From the NCBI GenBank assembly GCA_022575985.1, contig JAKSXM010000007.1, positions 56,326,501 to 56,390,500 on the forward strand: a DNA stretch of 64,000 bases, in the 5' to 3' direction. Made by a program: the position numbers and the translations under genes. This DNA is from Anagrus nilaparvatae (lineage: Eukaryota; Arthropoda; Insecta; Hymenoptera; Mymaridae). This document shows positions 1 to 11,305 of the stretch, one piece after another. Every line of letters begins with the position of its first letter. Position 1 is the first letter of the stretch. The notes below the pieces were generated by a model, which worked only from the letters and a program-made list of their open reading frames with translations, was not told the DNA's origin and did no database searches.

Positions 1-1518
1 AAAATTCATTAATAAAATATATTTCTCTTTCTTTCAAAAAGTTAATCGTAGCAATTCTTTTGAATGCTTGTTATGTAAGGTTATATATGATTATTGTGAT
101 TTTAAATTATTATTATACATTTTTTTTCATTCTTTTTTTCATTTTGCATTTGTATATATAAAATGAAAATTTCACACATCTGAAAATCTAATAAATTACT
201 TATTATTACTGTACAGGTATATAACTTAGTTTTTTAAATATTTTTTTTTAACGGTTTTATTTTTTAATTATTATATCATTCCTTATTTAATTATAGTTGT
301 AGTAATAATTGTATTTATATATATATATATATTTCTTTCTTTTATTTATTTTTATGTGTGAATATTTATTATTCATTAATTATCTTATACTTTTCATCAA
401 AATGTAATAAATATATTCCTATTAATTATTTCATTATGCAATAATCATAAATGAATGATATATTTAATATTTTTTATAGGTATTATTACTTGGGTAGAAA
501 AGTAGTTAAATTCTATACTGTATTAAGTTGTAAAATTTTTATAGAATAATGGAAATATGAAATAAAGTCGGATTTTACTGTTAAATAATTACGTTAATAT
601 GAATGAATTGTACATAATAAAGATTTTCATTTCCTATTTCTGCGGAGAATGAGTGATAAATTTTGAGTTAAATTTTATACACGAGGGTTATTCACCAAAT
701 ATCTTAAATTAAGACAATTTCAGAATCTACCTATGCATGTGCAACATTCTTAAATTAGTAAAAATCACCCCTTTTTAAGAGTGTTTTTGCAATATTCTGA
801 GATTTAACCCGATGCATAGGTTTTTGAAGCTTTTAATTACGAATTTAAAGATTTCATGCATGAAAATTGACTCAAACACCCTTAAACTGGAAAAAGATAC
901 CCCTTATTGGAGGTGACTTTCCTATACTCGCATAATAAAATTTTGCCTCAAATATGTTTTCTGGGTCGCTGATCTCAACACCCCTAAAAAGGGGCGTTTT
1001 ATGCTATTTTAAGGGTGTTAGACAAATTTTTTATATCAAATGACCCCAAAATTTGAGATTAAAGACCCAAAAAACTTTTTAATAACATTTTGTTAGGATT
1101 TGTGAATATTAAAAAAACATCCCTTAAAACGGGTATTATCTTAATTTTAGGATGATTGACTCATTTTAATGCACGAGACTTTTAAATGCGTAATAAGCAG
1201 CCCCAAAAAAATATTTCATGAGCTAAACTCATGACAGTTTGTGTATATTGCCAAAACACCCTTAATGAGGGCAGTAGACAAAGTTCACACAAGCTAAACC
1301 TTGATTTTTGTATTCAGACTTTGACTCATCTTAATTGCCGAAAAAAAATCTGCTTTACCGTGATTTGACTTAAATATTGTCAATAGCGTATATTGCACTT
1401 AGTAATGATGTTTGATGACAGTACTTATATAGTCTTTAAAACTCATTTTATTGGCGAGAAATTTTTTTTTTTCCAAAATGACATAAAAAATTAATAAAAA
1501 ATAGTATATTATGGTCCT
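1..1518. other. AT-rich gene-free stretch with degenerate GC-poor repeats
   Basis: No reading frame here looks like a gene. From about 660 to 1320 the sequence repeatedly returns to short blocks with runs of C or G, such as CACCCCTAAAAAGGGGCG at about 980 and CACCCTTA at about 1259. These alternate with AT-rich spacers. This looks like an old, decayed repeat rather than unique DNA, but I could not define its ends. Confidence 0.5.
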
Positions 1519-1880
1519 AGGCCAGAAAAATAAAGAAAGGCCCAAATTGCACGTAAATTACCGTAAACTGCGATTTGGGTAATTCTTTGTTTATGGCCGA
1601 GGATTGTACAAAATTGTTTTGCGACTGAGGCGAGAAAACACGCCTTTGCCGGACGCGCAGCGTCCGGAAAATACGTACTTTTAGGCCGCAGTATAAAATA
1701 GCATATTTACGGCTCGGGTCCAGAAAAGTAAAGAATGGCCCAAATCGCACGTAAATTACCTTCCGAGGAGAAGCCGAGGATGGTAAACTGCGGTTTGGGG
1801 CATACTTTATTTATGGACAACGGGCGTATAAAATTTCTGCGACAGCGGAGAGAAAAATCTATTGTATTTTCGTGGCTACT
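1519..1880. repeat. Tandemly duplicated dispersed repeat, GC-richer than its surroundings
   Basis: Two related units follow each other, at about 1519-1640 and 1718-1880. Both contain GGCCCAAATYGCACGTAAAT, then TACC, then a TAAACTGCGRTTTGGG arm that partly pairs with the first block, so each unit can fold into a hairpin. A third, more diverged copy of the core lies at 57200-57255. GC content is clearly above the flanks. Open frames crossing the unit on both strands have no recognisable domain and are probably chance. Confidence 0.6.
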
Positions 1881-1930
1881 ATATAGAAAAAAAATGTTAA
1901 CAATTTTTTTTTATACAAATGAGTAGGGTA

Positions 1931-4900
1931 CTTTCACGGTGGTTTTTAAACGTAATTTTACGATAATTTTATAATAAAACTTTTTGGAAATGGCTAAAAT
2001 TTTTCTAATTATGAGCTCATAACTGGAACAAAATTAAATTCATTAGATTAAATTTACCATTTCGCATTTATCAATTATCTAAAAACTTATACGTATTCCA
2101 TGACAGGCCTTAGGCAGAGCATCATGAGTAATATTCTTTATGGAGAGAAAATTATCGATACATTTTACTAATTTTATATGTTTTAAGAAAAATTAAATTT
2201 AAAAAAGTACAGATATTCAACTTGAGCCCAATTTTGCAATAAATTGATAAATATAATAAATAATATCAAATTTATAAAAATTAAAAATATATATAAGTAA
2301 ATTTTATAATCCTCTTTTATAGCGACCTTTTTAAAAGGTTATGCTCAGTTAACTATTTTAATTAGAATTTAAAACTTTATAAATAAATTAGAATCTACTA
2401 AATTAAAAAGAATTAGGCTAAAAAACGTAAATGGAAAGGTTATTTATTATTATTTCAATAAAAGTTAACGGAAATGCGTGTGAAATTTAATGTATTATCA
2501 ATAAGGCTATCAATAAAAGTGCATAATCTTTTTATTTTTCGTGTTTATGCATTGATTCTTTTTTTATTTAAAAAAAAAATAACAATTGAAAGATAGTAAC
2601 ATCAATAAGATCAAAAGATTATTAAAGACAACAAAAAAAGTACAAGAATTATAACCTTTAAACTTCTATAGATTTATAAAAAATAATGTGCCTAAACAAC
2701 ATTTAACAACAATTATTTAGTCCTACTTTTTTTAGATTATAGTTTGATTAATAAGAAGTAATAAATAATATGATTTAAAAAAACTTGTTTGACATAATAA
2801 AAAAAAAAAGATTTTGAATTAATAAATAATTAAATGAAAAAGAGAGAAAGATTTTTCATTTTCTTTCTCTGTTTAATAATTGAGTAACATTATTAGTACA
2901 AACATAAATCGGTTTATTTATTAAATAAAGAGTTAAACATATGTGATTTAATATAACATTTGTTGAAATACTTTATTTTTCTGCAGTTCTCATTTATATT
3001 ATTAAAGTATAAACATTATGTATTATAAATCGTTAAATTACAAGTTATTCAAGTTTGCTCATTTATTTAATCTTTCAGCTATCATCTATATGTCTATATG
3101 GGGTGAATCGTATGCAATTTTATTTTCTAAAATTTTAATTTTTTTTTAAATAAATATATTTTATAGTTAGAATGAAACCAATTGAGTAATTTTCGAAAAT
3201 TTGGCTTTGATCCATGGGGTTTCACCTACTTGATGCAACAGAATTCAAAATGCAATCAAAACTCAGTTTGAAACCCACTTTTTGTCTCCCCATACGAAAA
3301 TAGTGTTGTGCTCATAGCGTTGCGGCTGTAGTTTTTCGTTAAGATGGTCTGTAGAAGCATCCTTAGTCTCAGAATTTTTATTGAACGCTTATATATTAGA
3401 AAAAGACATTACTTGAAAATTGAAGAATCTACTGAAAATTTTTTAGCTGCAACATTGCTAAATAATTAAATTAAAAAAAAACATACGAATCCTCATTTTT
3501 TCCATGGCTTAATCGACTGTATGATAAAAAAATAATGATTTAGTAATTGATAGCCTTTGGCTGAAAATTCAAACACTTTCTTTTTAAAGCGTATTGGGAT
3601 TAAAGTTTCAGCTGAATCTAGAAAAAAATTGACCCAAAAAGAAGTAAAATTTAAAAAATAAATTTCATATGATCTACCCCATATATTTTCCAATCTGACA
3701 TAAAGTAGATTTGTATTTATTTAATTTGATTAAAAATTAAAGAAATTTAATAAAACCAATGTTTAATAAACTTTTACATATGTAAGATATTAATAACTCT
3801 AAAGAAGATAATACTACAGCTAATAAGCTTGAAAAATAAAAAAATAAAATGAATTTAACGTCATTATACTTATGATATTAAGAAGTAATCAAGTTTTTGA
3901 AATTAAAACTATATAAAATTTCTTTCATTTTATTCTTAATCTTCAATTGTTCCTGGTTAAATCCTTAAGATCGGAAGTCTTTCGAATGACTTTAACGACT
4001 ATACTTCTATATATATACTATATACCGTAATAAGCCTGTGGTAAAGGAAGTGGGGAGGAAATAGGAATAGCAAGTCAACAACGAAAAGTTACTAACTCGT
4101 ATAGTCTATATATAAGATAGGATTAGTTTCCCGTGGGAAATCAAGCACCCCGTTCGAGCTTCCGGAACGTATTGTCTCTTGTTATTCCCTAGTTCAATCA
4201 TATAATTTTCTTTCTTTATTCTCTATCTATAAAAGCTCAAAATGCTAATTATTGTCACATATGCAACAATTTTTTTTAATTATAAATCCTATTTAATCGA
4301 TAAGACAGTTAAAAGATTCAAATGTAAATTATATTATTTCTCTCACAGTTTTCTCTCTCATATATCCTTAAAATTACATATTATATCATATAAATATGAG
4401 CACACGATGTTCGTGTTTAAAACTTATGAAGAACAACAATCTTAATTAGTGTGACTCGTAGGCGATGCAAAGACGTTACACATGCACATACGTAATTAAA
4501 GTTTATTTTTTCAACAATTATTATTATTATTATGTATATTACATAAAGTTATTCAAGATATTTGGTTTTATTATAAACAATAAACTAAACAAAGAATATA
4601 TATTATATTTTTGCTTCCGGAACATTAAAAATAGTTGAAACAAAAATTCCTAACTGTTATTTTTTTTTCTTTTTCATCATAAAGATCCCGATGATTCTAT
4701 TATTCTTTAAAGTTTTATACCATACTATAATGTAAGAAGAAAAAAAAATAGTATGAAGAAGAAGAAGAAGAAGTAAATAAATAATAAAGAATGAAATATA
4801 TAGTCTTAATATTATTATATTGCGTATACGGAAAACATCAACAAAAATGTTGCTCAATCTATTTGGTGGTATATAAAAGTTTAACATCGTATAGTGTTAA

Positions 4901-5354
4901 AGAAAATTCTCAAGGGAATTTATCTATGTTCTATGATATCAACCCAACTTTATTCAATGTAGTTGTATACAGGACCACATAGTACTAATAGTCCCAATGC
5001 AATGGCTATTTTCAACACAAAAGATATCGAAAAACTTGTCGACATATCTCTACTAGTATTATTTTATATTTTTAATCCCTTAGAATCCTTTAAACTTGTG
5101 TATTTTTATTTTATACAATGACTTTGTTTTTTGTTATATAATCATTTTTTTTTTATTTTTTATTAAAATTTTTGTACTCTTAAATCGTGTAAATAAGAAA
5201 AAATGATTAGGATTTTCCCCAGAGACTTAAATGTCCAAGGTGCTCTGGAATTATAAAGAGTATATAGGCTGTACCTAAGACCAAAGTAATAACTAAAGAA
5301 AGTGATCCAGTCTCAATTAGAATTTATTTAACATAGTATAATCGTATAGAGTCT
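1931..5354. other. Gene-free AT-rich stretch
   Basis: I see no coding exon or RNA gene. A GAA microsatellite lies at 4755-4773. A less AT-rich patch at about 3190-3350 and another at 4020-4200 have no long open frame on either strand and no recognisable product. Confidence 0.5.
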
Positions 5355-5879
5355 TATTTCGTAGTCACTTTTTTTTGCTGATAGGTCCATAAAAATTACC
5401 AACGAGTATTCTTGTTTTTTGGATCGCTGAATACAAATATGAAATCCGTTTTAACCGAAAATGGTTTTTCCCACAATACAAATTTAGAGTTTATGTTTTA
5501 TGGTTATTTTATGATTTTTGTCGGTTTATTTTTGAATTCAAATGTGACATACATCAGTTTTTGCCTAAAATTCTCTAGTTGCCCACTACAAGCAAATTTA
5601 GGTCATTATTTATAATTTTTTTGAAATTTCTTATTATGGAAAACTGAAAAAATTTAGTTAAAAACAAATATTCTATTCATGTTCAGCGTCGCAAAAAAAA
5701 TATTTAAGCGACAAAAATTATTAAATAACCGCAAAACATAACCTTGAAATTTCTATTCTGGACAAGTGGACAATTTTCGGTAAAAACGGATTTCATATTC
5801 TTATTCAGCGACCCAAAAACGTAAATACTCGTTGAAAAATTTCATGGACCTATAAGCTAAAAAAAGTGACTACGAAATA
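5355..5879. mobile_element. Foldback MITE, family with ends TATTTCGTAGTCAC (copy A)
   Basis: The left end reads TATTTCGTAGTCAC and the right end GTGACTACGAAATA, an exact inverted repeat. The inverted similarity continues inward through the GATAGGTCCAT, CGAGTATT, ATCCGTTTT and CCCACAATA blocks of the left arm, so the 525-bp element is a long imperfect hairpin. It encodes no protein. A second copy with the same ends and arm sequence is at 29315-29820. No clear target-site duplication is visible, so the superfamily is not assigned. Confidence 0.8.
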
Positions 5880-8545
5880 GTGCTCTACGACTACACTAAG
5901 ATGCCCACAATATATAAGATCTAGACTCTAGATTATTTAAAGTAGGCTCAACCGTGTTTTCTTTACAGGGAATCGTAAAATGAAGTAAGATATCAAGGGT
6001 TTGCATCCCTGGATACTTATACCAGCTAAGATTCTCAGAACTTTCAAAGGTCTGCGGTTAATGCAAAATTTCACAGTCAAAGTTATAAACAAACAATCAA
6101 ACAAAAATTTTGCAAAAATATTAAAATTTGAAATATTGAAATAACGGAATAAACACTTTAATAACATAAATTTTAAATAGAAATGCTGGTCACTTAAAAA
6201 TAATTAGAAAAAAAAAGTAATATTTTTATTTATTTTGATGATTTTTTTATATTAAAACTTGAATATCTTAACACACATAAATGCTGATTGTATATTAAAG
6301 TTAATTTCCTTTGTTAAGAAAATTTTGCTTATCTCATGAAAAGCTTACATTATAACATAAAATCTTTTGACCATAAAATATTTGTTAATACAAAACTAAG
6401 ATAATAATTTGATTGCTGATTTTGCACTTTTTTACACATGAATTGAATTAAAAAAAACGTAATTTAATAATCTTAAACAAGAAATTTTGATTATTAAAGG
6501 TAAATTCTTATTTATTATTACATTATAAAATATCATAAAATTATCTTAAGAAAGTTAATAACACAAATTTAAAGATTTTCTTTCTATAAGTTCATAGTGT
6601 ACGACTTTACTAAATGACCTACTATATTATAAGATGTTATTCAATTTAAAAGTTTTTAATAAAGTTTGCTTTGTCTAAGTATTCCCTAAGTTTCTTTGTA
6701 TATACTAGCCTGGTGACGATTTTCTTTCTTTAAAAAACATACCGAAATTTTAGCGTTTGTGAATGTTTTTGATAAATGCTCGTGTACCAACGGATTCAAT
6801 GAAACTAATTTTTGATTAGATTCCGAAGTTCTACTGTTAATAAATAACGACTTAATTTCCCTTGAATTTATGAAAAAATTTCTGGGCTAATACACAATTT
6901 ATCTATATTTGTTTTTCATTGTTAAGATAGGAATATATTTTTTATCCTTGGTATACCGTAATACATTTCATCTGGATTTTTAAGCTTAGTTTTCTGATCT
7001 CTACTTATTGTCTCATCAGGTTGGATCAACAGGACTTTTCAGTGGTCCATTGGTATCCTTTTTATTTTTCTTTCTTTTTCAAATAACGCTGATATTGCTT
7101 TTACAATGGATAAAGCTTCTCTTTGTTATACTCTGATTCTAAGTACATCCGATTCTTTACTATTCTTGTATACGTACTTTGACTTTCTTTTGTCATTGAA
7201 TCCTCTTCTTTCAATTTTTTTTTTTTTCTATGATGGATGTAATTTTATAAAGTAATTAAGGATTTACTTTTTAAATTCTATTATTTTATAAAGATTTTTA
7301 TCATAAAAAGAAAAATTCAATCAATATTACTGGTTTTTATTTTTTTGCGTTTTTCTGTTTAATTAATTTTTAAAAAATTTTTTGTAAATTAAAATACAAA
7401 ATTAATATTATAACACATATTCTTTTACGCATATTTTTGCTTCTTAAATACAAAAGGCATGGATAAACTATATAGTTTACCATACGGTAATTTTACCATA
7501 TGGTAATGTAATAGAACGATTGGGACTGCAGAATGGTGGGATTTATGAAAATCAGTTTCATAATTATATCTTTACATTTGTGCGCAATAATAAACTGTTT
7601 AAAATAAAAATTTCTATGGCAGTTATAAAATTGTATTTCGGGGTCTGGAAGGGATCCCAAAGGCCCAAAAAAATATTTTCTTGAAAAAGATGACATCTTA
7701 AGTTTTCCAGCTAATGTGCAGATTATTATCTGTTCATGGATCAGAGAAATTAAATTAAGCCTAATAAACCGTAATTTTGGGTTTTTTTTAGTTTTTTGAG
7801 GATCTGCCGTGGTCTAGAGGTCTAATTCTAACTGGATTCTATGAGTTTTTTGACAAATTTTCGGATGCTACTACTTAGGCTAGGTTTGCTTGCGGGGGCC
7901 AAATCACTATACTTATCCGGAAATATCCTTTAACATACGTCTTAAAACTAGATACCGTCAATGATAGATAGAGCGAAGCTGACCATGGAAAAATTTGGAG
8001 TATTTTTTTCGTAATGGAAAAAGTTGAATTAGTTTTTTAATTCTGTGATTTTGAAAGCTTTGATTGGGTTTACTTCAATATCAATGTGTAAATAAGACTT
8101 AAAAATCTTTACTTTGCTTTCTTTTACAAGGGGAGGCCGGAACATTTGAATCGCCAAATTCCAATCTATAGTTATGGATGACTATGTTAAAAAATACCCA
8201 AAATACTCTACGTTTATTTCAACGCGCCTGCTTGGCTTAGAATTGCAGGGCTCAATGTTTCGACATTAAAAAATTATTGGAAATTTGGAGCTTATACAAA
8301 ACTCTTAAGACATATGAGACTCACTTTCGTCAAAAACTACTAGGTTGGTAACAATTTAAAAATTTGCCATTTTTTGTCAAATATCGATATTAATGATAAA
8401 AAAAAGCGGTTGACAGGGTTAAAATTTGATACTTATACCAAAGGCTAACCAAAAGAATTTTCGTTAGTTTGGTGTTCCTAATGCATTGAACTCTGCCCTT
8501 GGGCATTAAACATTTAATTTAATCCATTAACGCCCAATCGAGACA
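5880..8545. other. Gene-free stretch, partly repeat-like
   Basis: No convincing exon. From about 7470 to 8530 the composition is less AT-rich and more complex, suggesting decayed transposon sequence. A palindrome (TTACCATACGGTAA followed by TTTACCATATGGTAA) lies at about 7476-7506. The open frame at 7493-7696 on the minus strand shows no known domain. Confidence 0.4.
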
Positions 8546-8660
8546 TAGAATAGAATAGAATAGAATAGAATAATATTTTTATTTGTCAATAAAAAAATTT
8601 GTATACAAAATAGGTTTTAGCTTCGCTCTATTATAATTTATTTAAGAACTGAAAATAATA
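8546..8660 (-). mobile_element. Probable 3' end of a non-LTR retrotransposon with a pentanucleotide tail
   Basis: A five-base microsatellite (TAGAA repeated, 8546-8572) directly abuts AT-rich sequence that on the minus strand reads TTTGTATACAAA, then TTGACAAATAAAAATATT, then repeated ATTCT. A 3' untranslated end running into a short tandem repeat is typical of jockey-like and related LINEs in insects. The body upstream would lie to the right, but no reverse transcriptase frame remains, so if real the copy is heavily 5'-truncated. The right boundary is a guess. Confidence 0.4.
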
Positions 8661-9896
8661 GAAAACAGTAGTCAAAATTATTGTACATTATTCCAGAGCA
8701 AAAAACTTTGATTATATTTAACTTTAACGCAGTGGACCACCTGCAAGAAAAAAGGATTCAACAGTCACTGAAATGACTGAAAAATACTGTAATAGATTCA
8801 CTAAACTGCAAAAGATTCTTTGCTTGCATAATTTTGAATCTTGACATAGGCAACTTTAAATGCACCGAGGCAAAAATTTATGAAAAATTAGACATCAGAA
8901 TATTTTGGCTTCAGGTAAAAAATGAAAAGTAAAGTAATAACCGTCTTTTATAAGACAGCTGACTCCTTACAACAATCATATAATATTTAATTAAGTTTAT
9001 ATCAATCAAAGTTTATTCACATTTAAAAACAAATATTAAACATTAAGTACCTTATTATTTTATAAGTATAAAGGAAAAACAACTTCTCGTACATAAACTC
9101 TGTAATATTTGTTATAAAATTATGTTAATTATAATACCTGTATGCAGAGAATGTAATGAAATAAAACGTAGTTAAAAATTATATTTCATACACAAGATAT
9201 GTATATGTTAATTGATACGATGTCTAAATCAATTAAAGTATCATTTTTTTGACACTTAATAATTACAGTGTACTTTTAAAACAACTTAAAATAACAACTT
9301 TCATATTAAATTTTTATTATTAGTTTTTATCTTGGTAGTATTTATTTTTACTTAACTTTAATGCATATTATATATATTTTGTTAAATACATAGTATTTCC
9401 ATGTAATAATTATACGCTTAGCATTATTATTGTTATTTTATAAGTATAGTATTTAATACATTGTAAGATATTTTTTACTAAATTTCTTAGTCTTTCTATA
9501 ACACTTTTATTTTTATCTTTTTATTTTATTTAATTTTCTTGTAATTTCTATTCTAGCGTCTGTAAATATCCTTTCAGGTACTGAAATTCGAATATTAATT
9601 TGAAATAATGTAAAGTTTGAGAAAATGCATTTTTTTTTTTTAAATAATTTTTTAAAATAATTTTTAAAAATTTAATTAATATATTAATTAAAATGTAAAA
9701 ATTAAATGAAAATAAAGTAAAATTTTATTTCTCTAATCCAATTTATTTGAAAAATTTGATTTTTTTCCATGAAAATTTTATGGAAGTAAATTTTTTGCAC
9801 TTTTCTGAAAAAGTATTTGTTTTTGAATTTGTGCCTCATCAATACAAAGGAACTCGGAGTTTGAAACCCCTTAATATTAACGAAAAATTCTCATCA
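8661..9896. other. Gene-free AT-rich stretch left of the hAT element
   Basis: No coding, RNA or clear repeat feature is supported here. It ends at the 8-bp target duplication that starts at 9897. Confidence 0.5.
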
Positions 9897-9904
9897 GTTT
9901 AAAT
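9897..9904. repeat. Left 8-bp target-site duplication of the hAT element
   Basis: GTTTAAAT immediately precedes the terminal CAGGGTTGGGC and is repeated exactly at 17950-17957 after the other terminus. An 8-bp duplication is the hAT hallmark. The perfect match suggests a fairly recent insertion. Confidence 0.95.
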
Positions 9905-10322
9905 CAGGGTTGGGCAATATCGTATCGATTCGATAATCGCTAACGATTTTTTTTTTATTTTTCATCGGTATTTTAGGACGATAGTGACTACGATACTTTT
10001 TTTATCGAAAATTTTTTCGATAAGCGATAGATTTTTATCGGTTATCGAAAAAATTTTCGATAAAAGATAGATTTTTATCGGTTATCGTAAAATTTTCGAT
10101 AAAAGATAGATTTTTATCGGTTATCGTAAAATTTTCGATAAGATAATTATCGTTTATCGTTTATCGAATTATCGCGTACCAAATAACGTGATATTTGCAC
10201 TATTTTGAAAAAGTTGAACTTGATTCCTTTCTTAACTTTTAACTAACCGTTGAATTCTTCATTTTAATTAGCGAGGCTTCGGTTTAAGCATATTATTCAT
10301 TTTAAAATTATTTAATTATTTA
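9905..10322. repeat. Left long terminal inverted arm of the hAT element
   Basis: The arm starts CAGGGTTGGGCAATATCG. At about 10000-10150 it carries several head-to-tail units of about 40 bp containing GATAGATTTTTATCGGTTATCG and AATTTTCGATAA. Each unit is itself rich in ATCGAT-like palindromes. Such subterminal repeats are the usual transposase-binding sites in hAT elements (family knowledge). This arm has one more unit than the right arm, which explains its extra 28 bp or so. Confidence 0.9.
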
Positions 10323-10880
10323 TTAAGATGTGATTATTGGGAAGCATTATTCAACGTACACATGTCATTCCAGAATTTTAGGCTTTTTAAAATTAATAAA
10401 TAAAATAAAAGATATACATGTACCTATTATATAATACAGTAGATTCACAGTTTATTCATCTATTTTTACAATTTATACATTGATTTAATGAAATATTATG
10501 AAAAATTAACACAACTAAGAATAAAATTATTTTTAATATAATTAGGGAAAAAATTTTTTTATTACCTATACCTACTAGGCTAATATCTATAACTAATATT
10601 TACAAATTTTTTTACTTAAATTAATTTATTTTTTATTAACATAAATTTTACATTTATAAATATAAACTTAATATCTTATAAAAATATCATTTAAAATTAT
10701 TAAAAATAAAAGTAAGTTTATTATTCAATTTATTTATATATACAATTTTAATTTTTTTGCCATTACTATAAATTTTTTTTTTTTAATTTTAGAATTATTA
10801 TTTTTCATATGAGTACTTTTTTCTGAATTTTTCTAAATTTAAAAACTGTAAATTTATAAAGTTTTTTGTATTTTTAACTA

Positions 10881-11278
10881 CACAGAAAGAGGTTTGAACC
10901 GCTCAAGTCGGTTCTATTAGGAACCTAATATTACTCTTACCATCAGAACGGAAAATGTTTATGTCTAGAACCGAGATTCACGGTTCTAAGCACTAGTTAA
11001 AAACCTTCTCTTAAAAAATTATTCTTTTTTTCAAAATCAAAATTAGTTACAAATATGTTTTTTAATTTAATGTACGCGATTCATAAAAGAAATATAAAAA
11101 ATATTCTTTTAACTAATTTTGACTTTGAAAAAAATAAGAATTTTTTAAGAGAAGGTTTTTAACTAGTTATTTAGAACCGTGAATCTCGGTTCTAGCATAA
11201 ACATTTTCAGTTCTTATGGTAAGAGTAATATTCGGTTCCTACTAGAACCGACTTGAGCGGTTCAAACCTCTTTCTGTG
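10881..11278. mobile_element. 398-bp TA-flanked foldback MITE nested in the hAT element
   Basis: The ends read CACAGAAAGAGGTTTGAACC and its exact reverse complement, flanked by TA on both sides (10879-10880 and 11279-11280). The arms pair for about 150 bp (blocks GCTCAAGTCGGTTCTA, GAACCGAGATTCACGGTTCT, AAAACCTTCTCTTAAAAAAT) around a short AT-rich loop. A TA duplication suggests mobilisation by a Tc1/mariner-type transposase. It encodes nothing and lies just past the hAT transposase stop codon, so it must have inserted after the hAT element acquired its present layout. Confidence 0.9.
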
Positions 11279-11305
11279 TATAATATTTGTTTAATAAAAA
11301 ATAAT

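Noticed and set aside
7493..7696. Minus-strand 67-codon open frame
   Set aside because: No domain, no splice context; lies in repeat-like DNA.
7800..7870. tRNA-like A-box motif (TGGTCTAGAGG), possible SINE head
   Set aside because: No matching B box or cloverleaf follows, so neither a tRNA nor a SINE is supported.
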